From Maribacter arenosus (lineage in GTDB: Bacteria > Bacteroidota > Bacteroidia > Flavobacteriales > Flavobacteriaceae), in NCBI RefSeq assembly GCF_014610845.1, contig NZ_JABTCG010000007.1, positions 1 through 64,000 on the forward strand: 64,000 bases of DNA. The letters are read 5' to 3'. Shown here in pieces: positions 51,488 to 59,581 of this stretch (positions are counted from its first letter, which is position 1; the number at the start of each line of letters is the position of its first letter). The notes beneath the pieces were generated by a model, which made no database searches, had not been told where the DNA came from, and worked only from the letters and a program-made list of their open reading frames with translations. The position numbers were made by a program, and so were the translations under genes.

Positions 51488-52471
51488 TTATGGGTTTTTT
51501 GGCAATACCTCCAATATGGCATTCCCAAACAACTCAGAAAGCGATATTCCGGCTATTTTAGCTTGCTGCGGAAGTATGCTTTCAGTGGTTAGCCCGGGAG
51601 TGGTATTCATTTCGAGCATATAGGGTTCATCCCCTACAAAAATGAATTCACTACGCGAAAACCCGTTCATCTTAAGAATATCGTAGACGTTTTTGGCAAC
51701 TGCACTGACTTTTTCTTCCTGTTGCAAGCTGATTCTTGCAGGGGTAATTTCTTGTGATTTCCCTTCATATTTGGCCTCATAATCGAAAAATTCGTTCTCT
51801 GTGACGATCTCGGTTATGGGCAAAACCTTGGTTTTACCTTTATATTTGATAACCCCAACAGAGACTTCAATGCCCTCTAAGAAACCTTCAATGATTATCT
51901 CATTATCCTCTTTATAGGCCAGCTCAATGGCAGATTTCAACGTCTTCTTTTCGAATACTTTGGATATGCCGAAGCTACTGCCGGCTTTGTTGGCCTTTAC
52001 AAAACAAGGCAACCCTACCTTGGCAACGATGGCATCCTCATTGACTTCATCACCATAATTCAAATAATAGGATGGGGCCGATTTAATACCATAGGGTTTT
52101 AAAACACTTAACAAATCCCTTTTATTAAAGGTCAAGGCAGCTTGATAGTAATTACAGGAGGTTTGCGGAATTCCGAGCAGTTCAAAATAGGCCTGCATCA
52201 GGCCGTCTTCCCCAGGGGTACCATGGATGGCGTTAAAAACGCAGTCAAACTTTATTTTTTGGTCATCGATTTTCACAGAGAAGTCGTCCCTGTTTACCGC
52301 ATATTCCCTTTCTTCATCATCCACATATACCCATTTATCCCTAAATATATGTATTCGATAGCATTCAAAATTGGCTTTGTTCAAATACGTATAAACGACA
52401 TTCCCACTCTTGAGCGAAATTTTGTACTCACTGGAATAGCCGCCCATGATAATGGCCACTTTTTTCTTCAT
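51488..52471 (-). CDS. ddl: D-alanine-D-alanine ligase
   Basis: 327 residues. ATP-grasp enzyme joining two D-alanines for peptidoglycan. Seen: MGGYSSEYKISLKSGNVVYT (N-terminal, with the GGxSSE loop), FNAIHGTPGEDGLMQAYFEL (~82-101), CFVKANKAGSSFGISKVFEK (~160-179), and SRSEFIFVGDEPYMLEMNTT followed by PGLTTESILPQQA (~280-312, the Mg-binding NxxPG). Upstream 202 bp are intergenic and divergent with the PASTA gene. Confidence 0.96.
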   Translation of the reverse strand: MKKKVAIIMGGYSSEYKISLKSGNVVYTYLNKANFECYRIHIFRDKWVYVDDEEREYAVNRDDFSVKIDDQKIKFDCVFNAIHGTPGEDGLMQAYFELLGIPQTSCNYYQAALTFNKRDLLSVLKPYGIKSAPSYYLNYGDEVNEDAIVAKVGLPCFVKANKAGSSFGISKVFEKKTLKSAIELAYKEDNEIIIEGFLEGIEVSVGVIKYKGKTKVLPITEIVTENEFFDYEAKYEGKSQEITPARISLQQEEKVSAVAKNVYDILKMNGFSRSEFIFVGDEPYMLEMNTTPGLTTESILPQQAKIAGISLSELFGNAILEVLPKNP

Positions 52472-52647
52472 AGTGTACTTTGGTCAATTGATAGAAAGCA
52501 ACTTTCTAGTTTCAAAGTAAAGAAAAAGCCTTTGTTTTCTTTGAATTCCGATGATATTTTTTTAGCGTTTGGGCTAAGTTACACGAATTGTACCATTCTT
52601 TAACCAACATTTGGGAATGTGGTCGTTTAAAGTTTTACCTCATTTCC

Positions 52648-52655
52648 TATATTTG
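52648..52655 (+). promoter_or_regulatory. Candidate -7 box TATATTTG for the PASTA gene
   Basis: Perfect TAnnTTTG, 18 bp before ATG 52674. No strong -33 TTG is seen, only a T-rich stretch. Confidence 0.5.
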
Positions 52656-52673
52656 CGGGAACATTTATATCAG

Positions 52674-53261
52674 ATGAGAAATTTTTTCAACTTTTTGCGA
52701 AGTCGTACCTTTTTAATTCAATTGGGTTTGGCCTTCGTATTATCGATTGTTTTAGTCTTCGCGGCTTTACGATGGTTGAACAGCACTACACACCATGGAG
52801 AGTTTGTTGAAGTGCCCGATTTTGCTAAAATGTCGGTGATGGATATGCGTAAGGGTGTTGAAGAAGCCGGTTTGCGTTATGAGGTCTTGGATTCTGCCAA
52901 TTTTAATCCAGACTATCCAAGATTTTCAATTATTGAACAAGACCCAAAGGCAGGAAGTAAGGTGAAAGTGAATCGGAAAATATATTTTACGGTGAATCCG
53001 TCTGGATATAAAAAGGTCACCGTACCTAATATTATCCAAGTGACACAGCGAAATGCCGCATCTATGTTGAAGGCCGTTGGCCTGGATGTACAACGAGTAA
53101 CCTATATTGATGAACTGGGAAAAGATATGGTCTACTATATCAAGTATAAGGGTAAGAATATAAATCCGGGGGAAAAACTTCCTAAGACCTCCAAATTAGA
53201 GTTGGTATGCGGTAACGGTACCATTACCGATCGGGCGCAGATAAAGGCAGATTCAGATTAA
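52674..53261 (+). CDS. Membrane-anchored PASTA domain protein
   Basis: 195 residues from ATG 52674; an open extension to 52611 would sit upstream of the -7 box, so it is not preferred. One membrane helix ~15-35 (FLIQLGLAFVLSIVLVFAAL), then two PASTA domains: ~45-110 (VEVPDFAKMSVMDMRKGVEE, EQDPKAGSKVKVNRKIYFTV) and ~115-185 (VTVPNIIQVTQRNAASMLKA, then GEKLPKTSKLELVCGNG). PASTA domains bind peptidoglycan fragments. There is no kinase domain. The RluA-type gene follows 3 bp later, so they are co-transcribed. Confidence 0.92.
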   Translation: MRNFFNFLRSRTFLIQLGLAFVLSIVLVFAALRWLNSTTHHGEFVEVPDFAKMSVMDMRKGVEEAGLRYEVLDSANFNPDYPRFSIIEQDPKAGSKVKVNRKIYFTVNPSGYKKVTVPNIIQVTQRNAASMLKAVGLDVQRVTYIDELGKDMVYYIKYKGKNINPGEKLPKTSKLELVCGNGTITDRAQIKADSD

Positions 53262-53264
53262 AAT

Positions 53265-54293
53265 ATGGGTCCACAACAACATGAGCCAAATGATGAAGAA
53301 CTCTACGAACACCATAGGTTCGTCGCTTCAAAAGGGCAAGATCCATTACGGGTTGATAAATTTTTGATGAATTTTATTGAAAATGCCACACGCAACAAAA
53401 TTCAACAAGCTGCCAAGGATGGTCATATTTGGGTCAATGATACTATAGTAAAGCAAAATTATAAGGTGAAAGCCGGGGATGAGGTCAAGGTACTCTTTGA
53501 GCATCCACCCCATGAGTTATTGCTTACACCTGAGGATATTCCTTTACAAATTGTTTATGAAGATGAGACGCTTCTCGTCGTCAATAAGCCGGCCGGAATG
53601 GTGGTGCATCCGGGACATGGTAATTACTCCGGGACCCTAATCAATGCCTTATTGTTCCATATCAAAGATTTACCTATAAACGATAATGAACGCCCGGGAT
53701 TGGTGCATAGGATCGATAAGGATACATCGGGCCTATTGGTAGTTGCCAAAACTGAGGCGGCGATGACGCATTTGGCAAAACAGTTTTTTGATAAAACCTC
53801 AGAACGTGAGTATATTGCCTTGGTATGGGGAAATGTTGAAGATGACGAGGGAACAGTGGAAGGCCATATTGGTCGAAATCCGAAAAACCGTTTACAAATG
53901 CAGGTTTTTCCGGAAGGTGATGAGGGTAAGGATGCGGTTACACATTATAGTGTTTTGGAGCGCTTAGGTTATGTTACCTTAGTATCCTGTAAATTGGAAT
54001 CCGGCCGTACGCATCAAATCCGGGTACATATGAAATATATTGGGCATACTCTTTTTAACGACGAACGTTATGGCGGGGATAGAATATTAAAGGGCACCAC
54101 ATTTACGAAATACAAACAATTCGTCGATAATGCATTTAAAATTCTCCCAAGACAGGCCTTACATGCCAAAACTTTGGGATTTGTTCACCCAATAACGGGC
54201 AAGCACATGCGTTTCGATTCCGAACTTCCTGAAGATATGGCCGCTTGTATCGCAAAATGGCAAGATTATGCCAAGCATAGCAAGCAATTATAA
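53265..54293 (+). CDS. RluA family pseudouridine synthase
   Basis: 342 residues. N-terminal S4 RNA-binding domain ~25-85 (DPLRVDKFLMNFIENATRNK, DGHIWVNDTIVKQNYKVKAG). Catalytic domain with VNKPAGMVVHPGHGNYSGT (~106-124) and the active-site HRIDKDTSGLLVVAKT (~148-163); the KLESGRTHQIRVHMKYIG motif (~245-262) follows. Closest in layout to RluD, which modifies 23S rRNA helix 69, but the specific target cannot be assigned. Directly follows the PASTA gene, 3 bp away. Confidence 0.95.
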   Translation: MGPQQHEPNDEELYEHHRFVASKGQDPLRVDKFLMNFIENATRNKIQQAAKDGHIWVNDTIVKQNYKVKAGDEVKVLFEHPPHELLLTPEDIPLQIVYEDETLLVVNKPAGMVVHPGHGNYSGTLINALLFHIKDLPINDNERPGLVHRIDKDTSGLLVVAKTEAAMTHLAKQFFDKTSEREYIALVWGNVEDDEGTVEGHIGRNPKNRLQMQVFPEGDEGKDAVTHYSVLERLGYVTLVSCKLESGRTHQIRVHMKYIGHTLFNDERYGGDRILKGTTFTKYKQFVDNAFKILPRQALHAKTLGFVHPITGKHMRFDSELPEDMAACIAKWQDYAKHSKQL

Positions 54294-54385
54294 ATTCTGA
54301 TAATATCGCTATTGAAAACTACTTGCCCATTAAGGTAGGTTTCTAGGTTATTCCTTTTTATTTTTATACCTCCAAAAAAATTGAA

Positions 54386-55147
54386 ATGAAAATTGTTATT
54401 TCCCCAGCAAAATCCTTGGATTTTGAGAGCGAATTGCCTTCTAAGAGATATTCCCAACCCCGATTTTTGGAACAAGCCCAAAAATTGAACAAGGTGCTTG
54501 TTAAGAAGAAACCCAGAGCTTTGGCGAAATTAATGGATATTTCGAATCAGCTTGCAGAACTCAATTGGGAGCGCAACCAGAAGTTCTCAATCCCGTTTGC
54601 CCCTTCAAATTCAAGACCGGCTATATATGCCTTTAATGGGGATGTTTATCAAGGGGTGGATGCGCATACGATTCCAGAGGAAAAGTTGGATAAATTACAG
54701 GATACACTGAGAATATTATCAGGCTTGTACGGGATTCTGAAACCGTTGGACCTGATCCAACCCTATCGTCTCGAAATGGGCACTGCATTGAGAATAGGGC
54801 GCAAAAAAAATCTTTACGAGTTTTGGAAAAAGGAACTGACCGACCATTTGAATGCTGAATTGGATGATAATGAACTGTTTATAAATTTAGCCAGTAAGGA
54901 GTATTTTGGTGCCCTAGATGAAAAGAAACTCAAAGTACCGATAATAACCCCAATTTTTAAGGATTGGAAAAACGACAAATTAAAGGTCATTAGTTTTTTT
55001 GCGAAAAAGGCAAGGGGATCTATGGTCCGATATATTTTGGATAACGAAGTGAAAACCTTAACCGATTTACGTGATTTTAAAGCTGATGGGTATCTATTTA
55101 GCAAGGAACATACGTTGAAAGAAAACGAACCGGTTTTTATTCGATAG
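54386..55147 (+). CDS. yaaA: Peroxide stress protein YaaA
   Basis: 253 residues. DUF328/YaaA family: starts [20 protein letters not shown], then [40 protein letters not shown] (~110-129), RLEMGT and [18 protein letters not shown] (~168-185). It lowers free iron and protects DNA and proteins under peroxide stress in E. coli; here the same role is inferred. Single gene. Confidence 0.95.
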   Translation: MKIVISPAKSLDFESELPSKRYSQPRFLEQAQKLNKVLVKKKPRALAKLMDISNQLAELNWERNQKFSIPFAPSNSRPAIYAFNGDVYQGVDAHTIPEEKLDKLQDTLRILSGLYGILKPLDLIQPYRLEMGTALRIGRKKNLYEFWKKELTDHLNAELDDNELFINLASKEYFGALDEKKLKVPIITPIFKDWKNDKLKVISFFAKKARGSMVRYILDNEVKTLTDLRDFKADGYLFSKEHTLKENEPVFIR

Positions 55148-55202
55148 AATAATTCTTCATTTTGGCCGTTTTAATCAAACAGTTTTCGCACAAAACCAAC
55201 GT

Positions 55203-55568
55203 ATGAAACGACTTCTTTTTTTAGCTACAAGTATTTTTATCTTCATTTTGGGCTGCTCAGATCGAGATGATGAACTGAACGGTATACAGATTCGGGTAAA
55301 AAATGTGAGTTCAATACATTTTGATACTATACAGGTAGGTGGCGACGAGATGGTTCATGCCAACGTTGCCCCTGATTCCTTTTCAGACTATTTGGAATAC
55401 GAAACGGCCTATAGATATGCTTATATAGGTATATCGGCAGATGGGGAGACCTATGCGTTACAACCTATCGATTTCGTAGGGGAAACCCCTTTGCCCTTTG
55501 GATACTATACATATGAAATAGGGCTAGACCAAGAAGGTAATGTAACCTTGAATTTCGTTATCGACTAA
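55203..55568 (+). CDS. Small lipoprotein of unknown function
   Basis: 121 residues. Lipoprotein signal with lipobox FILGC (Cys18), directly followed by SDRDDE, an acidic run like the surface-export signals of Bacteroidota lipoproteins. The mature part is beta-rich (IQIRVKNVSSIHFDTIQVGG, YRYAYIGISADGETYALQPI, YYTYEIGLDQEGNVTLNFVI) and looks like a single sandwich domain. No family recognised. Probably on the outer surface, an inference from the acidic run. Confidence 0.7.
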   Translation: MKRLLFLATSIFIFILGCSDRDDELNGIQIRVKNVSSIHFDTIQVGGDEMVHANVAPDSFSDYLEYETAYRYAYIGISADGETYALQPIDFVGETPLPFGYYTYEIGLDQEGNVTLNFVID

Positions 55569-55571
55569 GGA

Positions 55572-55700
55572 CTATTTCTTTTTCTTGATATCTATTTTTT
55601 CTTCGACCGTCGGTCGCTTTTTAATTTTTCGAGGTCTTCTTGCTCCATATGAATTGTTGGCTATTTTACCTCTTCTAGATTTTTTGTCACCTTTTCCCAT
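55572..55700 (-). CDS. 30S ribosomal protein bTHX
   Basis: 42 residues, very basic: MGKGDKKSRRGKIANNSYGA, then RRPRKIKKRPTVEEKIDIKKKK. The start MGKGDKKSRRGKI and the YGxRRPRK motif match the small ribosomal protein THX of thermophiles and Bacteroidota, which sits in a cavity at the head of the 30S subunit and stabilises it. It is too short for most gene finders. It is on the opposite strand from its neighbours, converging on the lipoprotein gene (3-bp gap). Confidence 0.85.
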   Translation of the reverse strand: MGKGDKKSRRGKIANNSYGARRPRKIKKRPTVEEKIDIKKKK

Positions 55701-55752
55701 ACATTGAAAATTTAATTTGTTTAAAGTTACTCATTTTACAAGAAATGGCCAC

Positions 55753-55786
55753 TTGGGATTTATGACTTTCCAAAGATGTATATTTG
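55753..55786 (+). promoter_or_regulatory. Promoter for the UDG-like gene
   Basis: TTG at 55753-55755, a 23-bp spacer, then TATATTTG at 55779-55786, close to the Bacteroidota TTG/TAnnTTTG pattern. The TTG start codon at 55829 is 42 bp downstream. Confidence 0.5.
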
Positions 55787-55828
55787 AGGGTATGACTATT
55801 TTTTCATCTAAATAAATAGGTAAACCAG

Positions 55829-56497
55829 TTGTTTTTTCATTCACATCCATATGAACCCTTTCTTTTTGAGGAAGCCACGAAGTTGATTGTGGGCACTTTA
55901 CCTCCGCCCAGGTTTACGAGCGGCGTATTGAAAGCTGGTGACGTAGACTTTTGTTATGGCAGTAGGGACGGTCAGTTATGGCCCATACTTAATCAAATCT
56001 TCGATTTAAATTTAAAGTTTGAAACCACTTTTGAAGCGATAGAACAGAGAAAGCGGTTTTTGATTCAACGAAAGATAGGGATCTGTGATATTGTGCAAAG
56101 CGCCGAACGTACCAAGGTCGATGCGTCTGATCTGGGAATGACAAACATAAAACTAAGAAATATCATAGGTTATCTACAACAATATGAGAAAGTCGATACC
56201 TTGTTGTTTACTGGGGGAAACAGTAAAAATGGGCCGGAGTATTTTTTTCGCCAACACCTAAAACAACACAAGATAAAGTTAGGGTTGGTCAAGAATCAAG
56301 TGCCACGAATCCATCAATTTAAGCTGCCTTCTGAAAATGGTTTGCAGAGAACTATACAAACCGTTTCATTGATCGCTCCCTCCGGAGCGGCCAATAGGGC
56401 CGTGGGGAGCCTCATGGATTTTAAGGAATTGAAAACCAAAAATCCAGGGTTCAGCACAGTGGATTACAGGGTGCTACAATATGCCCCATTTTTTTAG
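55829..56497 (+). CDS. Uracil-DNA-glycosylase-like family protein
   Basis: 222 residues from a TTG codon; an in-frame stop lies at 55817 and the next in-frame ATG is about 106 codons in, so TTG is the only sensible start. FLFEEATKLIVGTLPPPRFT (~11-30) is the GTxPP-type motif of the UDG superfamily. YGSRDGQLWPILNQIFDL (~48-65) and IGICDIVQSAERTKVDASDL (~86-105) resemble the mismatch-specific/deoxyinosine glycosylase group. A C-terminal SLIAPSGAANRA (~185-196) is the SPS-like DNA-contact loop. It may remove deaminated bases from DNA. Substrate unproven. Confidence 0.75.
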   Translation: MFFHSHPYEPFLFEEATKLIVGTLPPPRFTSGVLKAGDVDFCYGSRDGQLWPILNQIFDLNLKFETTFEAIEQRKRFLIQRKIGICDIVQSAERTKVDASDLGMTNIKLRNIIGYLQQYEKVDTLLFTGGNSKNGPEYFFRQHLKQHKIKLGLVKNQVPRIHQFKLPSENGLQRTIQTVSLIAPSGAANRAVGSLMDFKELKTKNPGFSTVDYRVLQYAPFF

Positions 56498-56640
56498 TAC
56501 ATCTTTAGGTGTTTCCTTAATATTTATTTTGGCTACCTGTTGGTTTTGTATTATAAGTGCCTTATTTTGTTATTTGATTAAATATGCAAATAGGGTTAAT
56601 GGAATATGTCGATATTTGCCCATTCATTAAGTAAGGTAAA

Positions 56641-56672
56641 TCCACAACCACTTTAAAATGTGGATACATTTG
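56641..56672 (+). promoter_or_regulatory. ppc control region: inverted repeat plus -7 box
   Basis: TCCACA (56641-56646) and TGTGGA (56659-56664) form a perfect inverted repeat with a 12-bp centre. The -7 box TACATTTG at 56665-56672 is immediately adjacent, and the ppc ATG is at 56682. A regulator bound here would cover the promoter spacer. Confidence 0.4.
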
Positions 56673-56681
56673 TAAAAGTCT

Positions 56682-59225
56682 ATGCATCAAACAGAAAGAT
56701 TAGCGGAATTTAAAAAATCGGTTCAGAATAAGTTCAATGTTTACAATAGCTTATTCCTGAATCTTCCATATAGGAATATCGAAAATGTAGGCATGGTGGT
56801 TCCACTTTTGCACCATCAATCTGTACAGGGTCTTAACCAAGGGCTTAATCCCCAGGACATTTTGGAATCGTTCTTCAAGAATTATGTGATGATAGAAGAC
56901 GAAAAGGACCAAATAGATTTTATGTTCCGGATTATCCAGTATGTAGAGCGACAAGTAGTCTTGTACGATAGTGTTGAAGATGCGGCATTTCCGAAACTCC
57001 AAGAACATAGCGATTCACTTTCCATCAAGGATTATTTTCAACTGGTGAACAAGACCAAAAGTTGGGACAAAGTGACGGAAAAACTATCGACCTTCAGTGC
57101 CAGGATCGTACTTACAGCGCATCCGACCCAATTTTATACCCCAGCCGTACTTGATATCATGAACGATTTGCGGTTACTGATCTTGGATAATAGAATCGAT
57201 GATATCGATGTTACCTTACAGCAATTAGGACTCACTTCCTTAATAAACAGCAAAAAGCCAACGCCCTTAGACGAGGCCAAAAACATTATCTATATCCTTA
57301 GGCATGTCTATTATGATGCCATGGGCGATTTATATGCCTACATAAAAGAGAATATTGATAATGATGATTTCGAGAACCATAATATAATGAAACTGGGATT
57401 TTGGCCAGGAGGTGATAGGGACGGCAACCCATTTGTAACGGCTGAAATAACAAAGAATGTCGCCGATGAGCTTAGGCTTAATCTAATGAAATGTTATTAT
57501 AACGATCTTAAATTCCTACAGCAAAAACTTACTTTTAAGAAAGTTCAAGGCCCTTTGAAAATATTACGAAATCAGCTTTATTCGGCAATGTTCAATCCTA
57601 AGAAGAGTATACCATACCAAGAGATAATCAACCCTTTGATGATCATACGTGATGTTTTGATCAATGATTACCATGGGCTCTACCTAGGTAAGTTGGATCA
57701 TTTTATCGATAAGGTGAAGATTTTCAAAACACATTTTGCAACACTTGATATTAGGCAAGACCATAGCCAACATGTTTTGGTTGTAGAAACCATTTTAAAG
57801 AAGAATGGGTACATAAAAGAAAGTATCGATGAATTGAAACAGGCCGAATTAGTTAATATACTGGTTCAGAAAAAAATCAAAGCAGATCCAAAGGACTATA
57901 AGGACATTGTAAAAGATACACTTTTGAATATTTCCCAATTGAAGGAAATACAGGCTAAAAATGGGGAAGAAGGCTGCAATAGGTATATTATCAGTAATTC
58001 TGAGGATATATTCTCCGTATTGTATGTGTATGGTTTGTTCAGATGGTGTGGCTGGCAAGATGATGCGATCACATTCGATATTATTCCGCTCTTTGAAACC
58101 ATGAAAGGCATGTCAGAAGCCGAGGGTGTTATGCAATTCTTGTTTGATCTGCCTGAGTATCGCAGGCATTTAGAACAGCGAAAAGATAGCCAAACGATGA
58201 TGCTCGGCTTTTCGGATGGCACTAAGGATGGAGGGTATGTAAAGGCGAACTGGTCAATTTTAAAGACTAAGGAACAGCTCTCCAAGATTTGTAAAAAGAA
58301 CAATATCAAAGCCCTGTTTTTTGATGGTCGGGGTGGCCCGCCGGCACGTGGGGGTGGAAAGACCCATCGCTTTTATGCTGCCCAGACCAAAGATATCGCG
58401 AACAACGAAATACAATTGACCATTCAAGGACAGACCATTACAAGTACATATGGCACCAAGGAACAGTTTATGCACAATAGTGAGCAATTGTTGACCGCAG
58501 GTTTGTCGAACAATCTATTCGGGAAAGAAAACGTGATTTCCAAGGAACATCGTAAACTCCTGGAAGAATTGTCCGATTTGAGCTTTGAGAAATACGATGC
58601 ATTGAAGAACCATGAAATGTTTATTCCTTATTTGGAAAACAGGAGCACACTTAAATATTACCAAAAAGCCAATATTGGTAGTAGACCAGGGAAAAGAGGT
58701 AATAAGAAACAATTGACCTTAAGTGACCTTAGGGCTATTTCTTTTGTAGGTTCATGGAGCCAATTGAAACAGAATGTACCTGGTTATTTTGGGATAGGTA
58801 CGGCTATAAAAACGATTCGGGATACGGGTCGATTAAGGGAACTGAAAAAGATGTACAGGGAAGTCCCCTTTTTCAAGGCATTGATGCATAACAGTATGAT
58901 GTCGCTCACAAAATGCTATTTTGAATTGACAAGCTATATGAAGGAGGATGCGAAGTATGGCGGTTTTTGGAATATTCTTCATGAAGAATATCAGCTTTCC
59001 AAAGAAATGCTGTTGTTGATTTCCGGTACCGAGGTCTTAATGGAGAATGAAGCCACATCGCGGGAATCTATTCAAATTAGGGAAAACATTGTACTACCTC
59101 TTTTAGTAATCCAACAATATGCACTTCAAAAAATAGGGCAAAAGACGGTCTATAAGGATGTTTATGAGAAAATAGTTACTCGATCTCTTTATGGGAATAT
59201 CAATGCAAGTAGAAATTCAGCCTAA
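56682..59225 (+). CDS. ppc: Phosphoenolpyruvate carboxylase
   Basis: 847 residues, slightly short of the usual ~880. Adds bicarbonate to PEP to form oxaloacetate, refilling the citric acid cycle. Seen: LTAHPTQFYTPAV with catalytic His147, FWPGGDRDGNPFVTAE (~240-255), MLGFSDGTKDGGYVKANWSI (~507-526), FFDGRGGPPARGGGKTHRF (the glycine-rich active-site loop, ~545-563) and NIGSRPGKRG (~664-673). The C-terminal motif of plant-type phosphorylation is absent, as in bacteria. Monocistronic, with a promoter and inverted repeat upstream and a terminator after it. Confidence 0.96.
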   Translation: MHQTERLAEFKKSVQNKFNVYNSLFLNLPYRNIENVGMVVPLLHHQSVQGLNQGLNPQDILESFFKNYVMIEDEKDQIDFMFRIIQYVERQVVLYDSVEDAAFPKLQEHSDSLSIKDYFQLVNKTKSWDKVTEKLSTFSARIVLTAHPTQFYTPAVLDIMNDLRLLILDNRIDDIDVTLQQLGLTSLINSKKPTPLDEAKNIIYILRHVYYDAMGDLYAYIKENIDNDDFENHNIMKLGFWPGGDRDGNPFVTAEITKNVADELRLNLMKCYYNDLKFLQQKLTFKKVQGPLKILRNQLYSAMFNPKKSIPYQEIINPLMIIRDVLINDYHGLYLGKLDHFIDKVKIFKTHFATLDIRQDHSQHVLVVETILKKNGYIKESIDELKQAELVNILVQKKIKADPKDYKDIVKDTLLNISQLKEIQAKNGEEGCNRYIISNSEDIFSVLYVYGLFRWCGWQDDAITFDIIPLFETMKGMSEAEGVMQFLFDLPEYRRHLEQRKDSQTMMLGFSDGTKDGGYVKANWSILKTKEQLSKICKKNNIKALFFDGRGGPPARGGGKTHRFYAAQTKDIANNEIQLTIQGQTITSTYGTKEQFMHNSEQLLTAGLSNNLFGKENVISKEHRKLLEELSDLSFEKYDALKNHEMFIPYLENRSTLKYYQKANIGSRPGKRGNKKQLTLSDLRAISFVGSWSQLKQNVPGYFGIGTAIKTIRDTGRLRELKKMYREVPFFKALMHNSMMSLTKCYFELTSYMKEDAKYGGFWNILHEEYQLSKEMLLLISGTEVLMENEATSRESIQIRENIVLPLLVIQQYALQKIGQKTVYKDVYEKIVTRSLYGNINASRNSA

Positions 59226-59231
59226 GAAAAA

Positions 59232-59262
59232 AGACCTTCAGGTTTTTATACCTTGAAGGTCT
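59232..59262 (+). terminator. Terminator after ppc
   Basis: AGACCTTCA (59232-59240) pairs with TGAAGGTCT (59254-59262), with partial extension inwards; the downstream T run is broken (ATAATTATTG then TTTTTT). It lies 7 bp after the ppc stop. Confidence 0.65.
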
Positions 59263-59316
59263 ATAATTATTGTTTTTTATGCTGCAAAGTTTCTGAAACA
59301 AAGCAGTTTTAAAGCC

Positions 59317-59460
59317 CTACCTTTTATTCTGCTGCTTTCTAATGGTTTTTTTGTCAATATCAAAAGTATTGGTATCGATACTGGTATTTCCCGTCGGATT
59401 GGTCGGATTTGACTGTTCTACTTTTCTTTTAAACTTTTTGTTGTCTTTAATTATTCCCAT
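59317..59460 (-). CDS. Short ORF, 47 residues, unknown
   Basis: 47 residues on the minus strand: MGIIKDNKKFKRKVEQ at the start, a polar middle with SNPTNPTGNTSIDTNTFD, and a basic end KKTIRKQQNKR. There is no signal peptide or membrane helix, and no family is recognised. It lies alone in the 356-bp gap between ppc and the M20 peptidase. The length, basic ends and clean ATG make it plausible, but coding is not proven. The remaining gap (59461-59581) shows only AT-rich sequence. Confidence 0.45.
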   Translation of the reverse strand: MGIIKDNKKFKRKVEQSNPTNPTGNTSIDTNTFDIDKKTIRKQQNKR

Positions 59461-59581
59461 TTAATTTATTTTTTAGGTTCATAAATAATATAAGGGTCAA
59501 ATACGACAATCTCCGTTAAAAAGGTGATAAAGCTTTGTTAGGGAATGTTAAGGTGATGTCAATAAAGGTTCAAAAGGTCAC

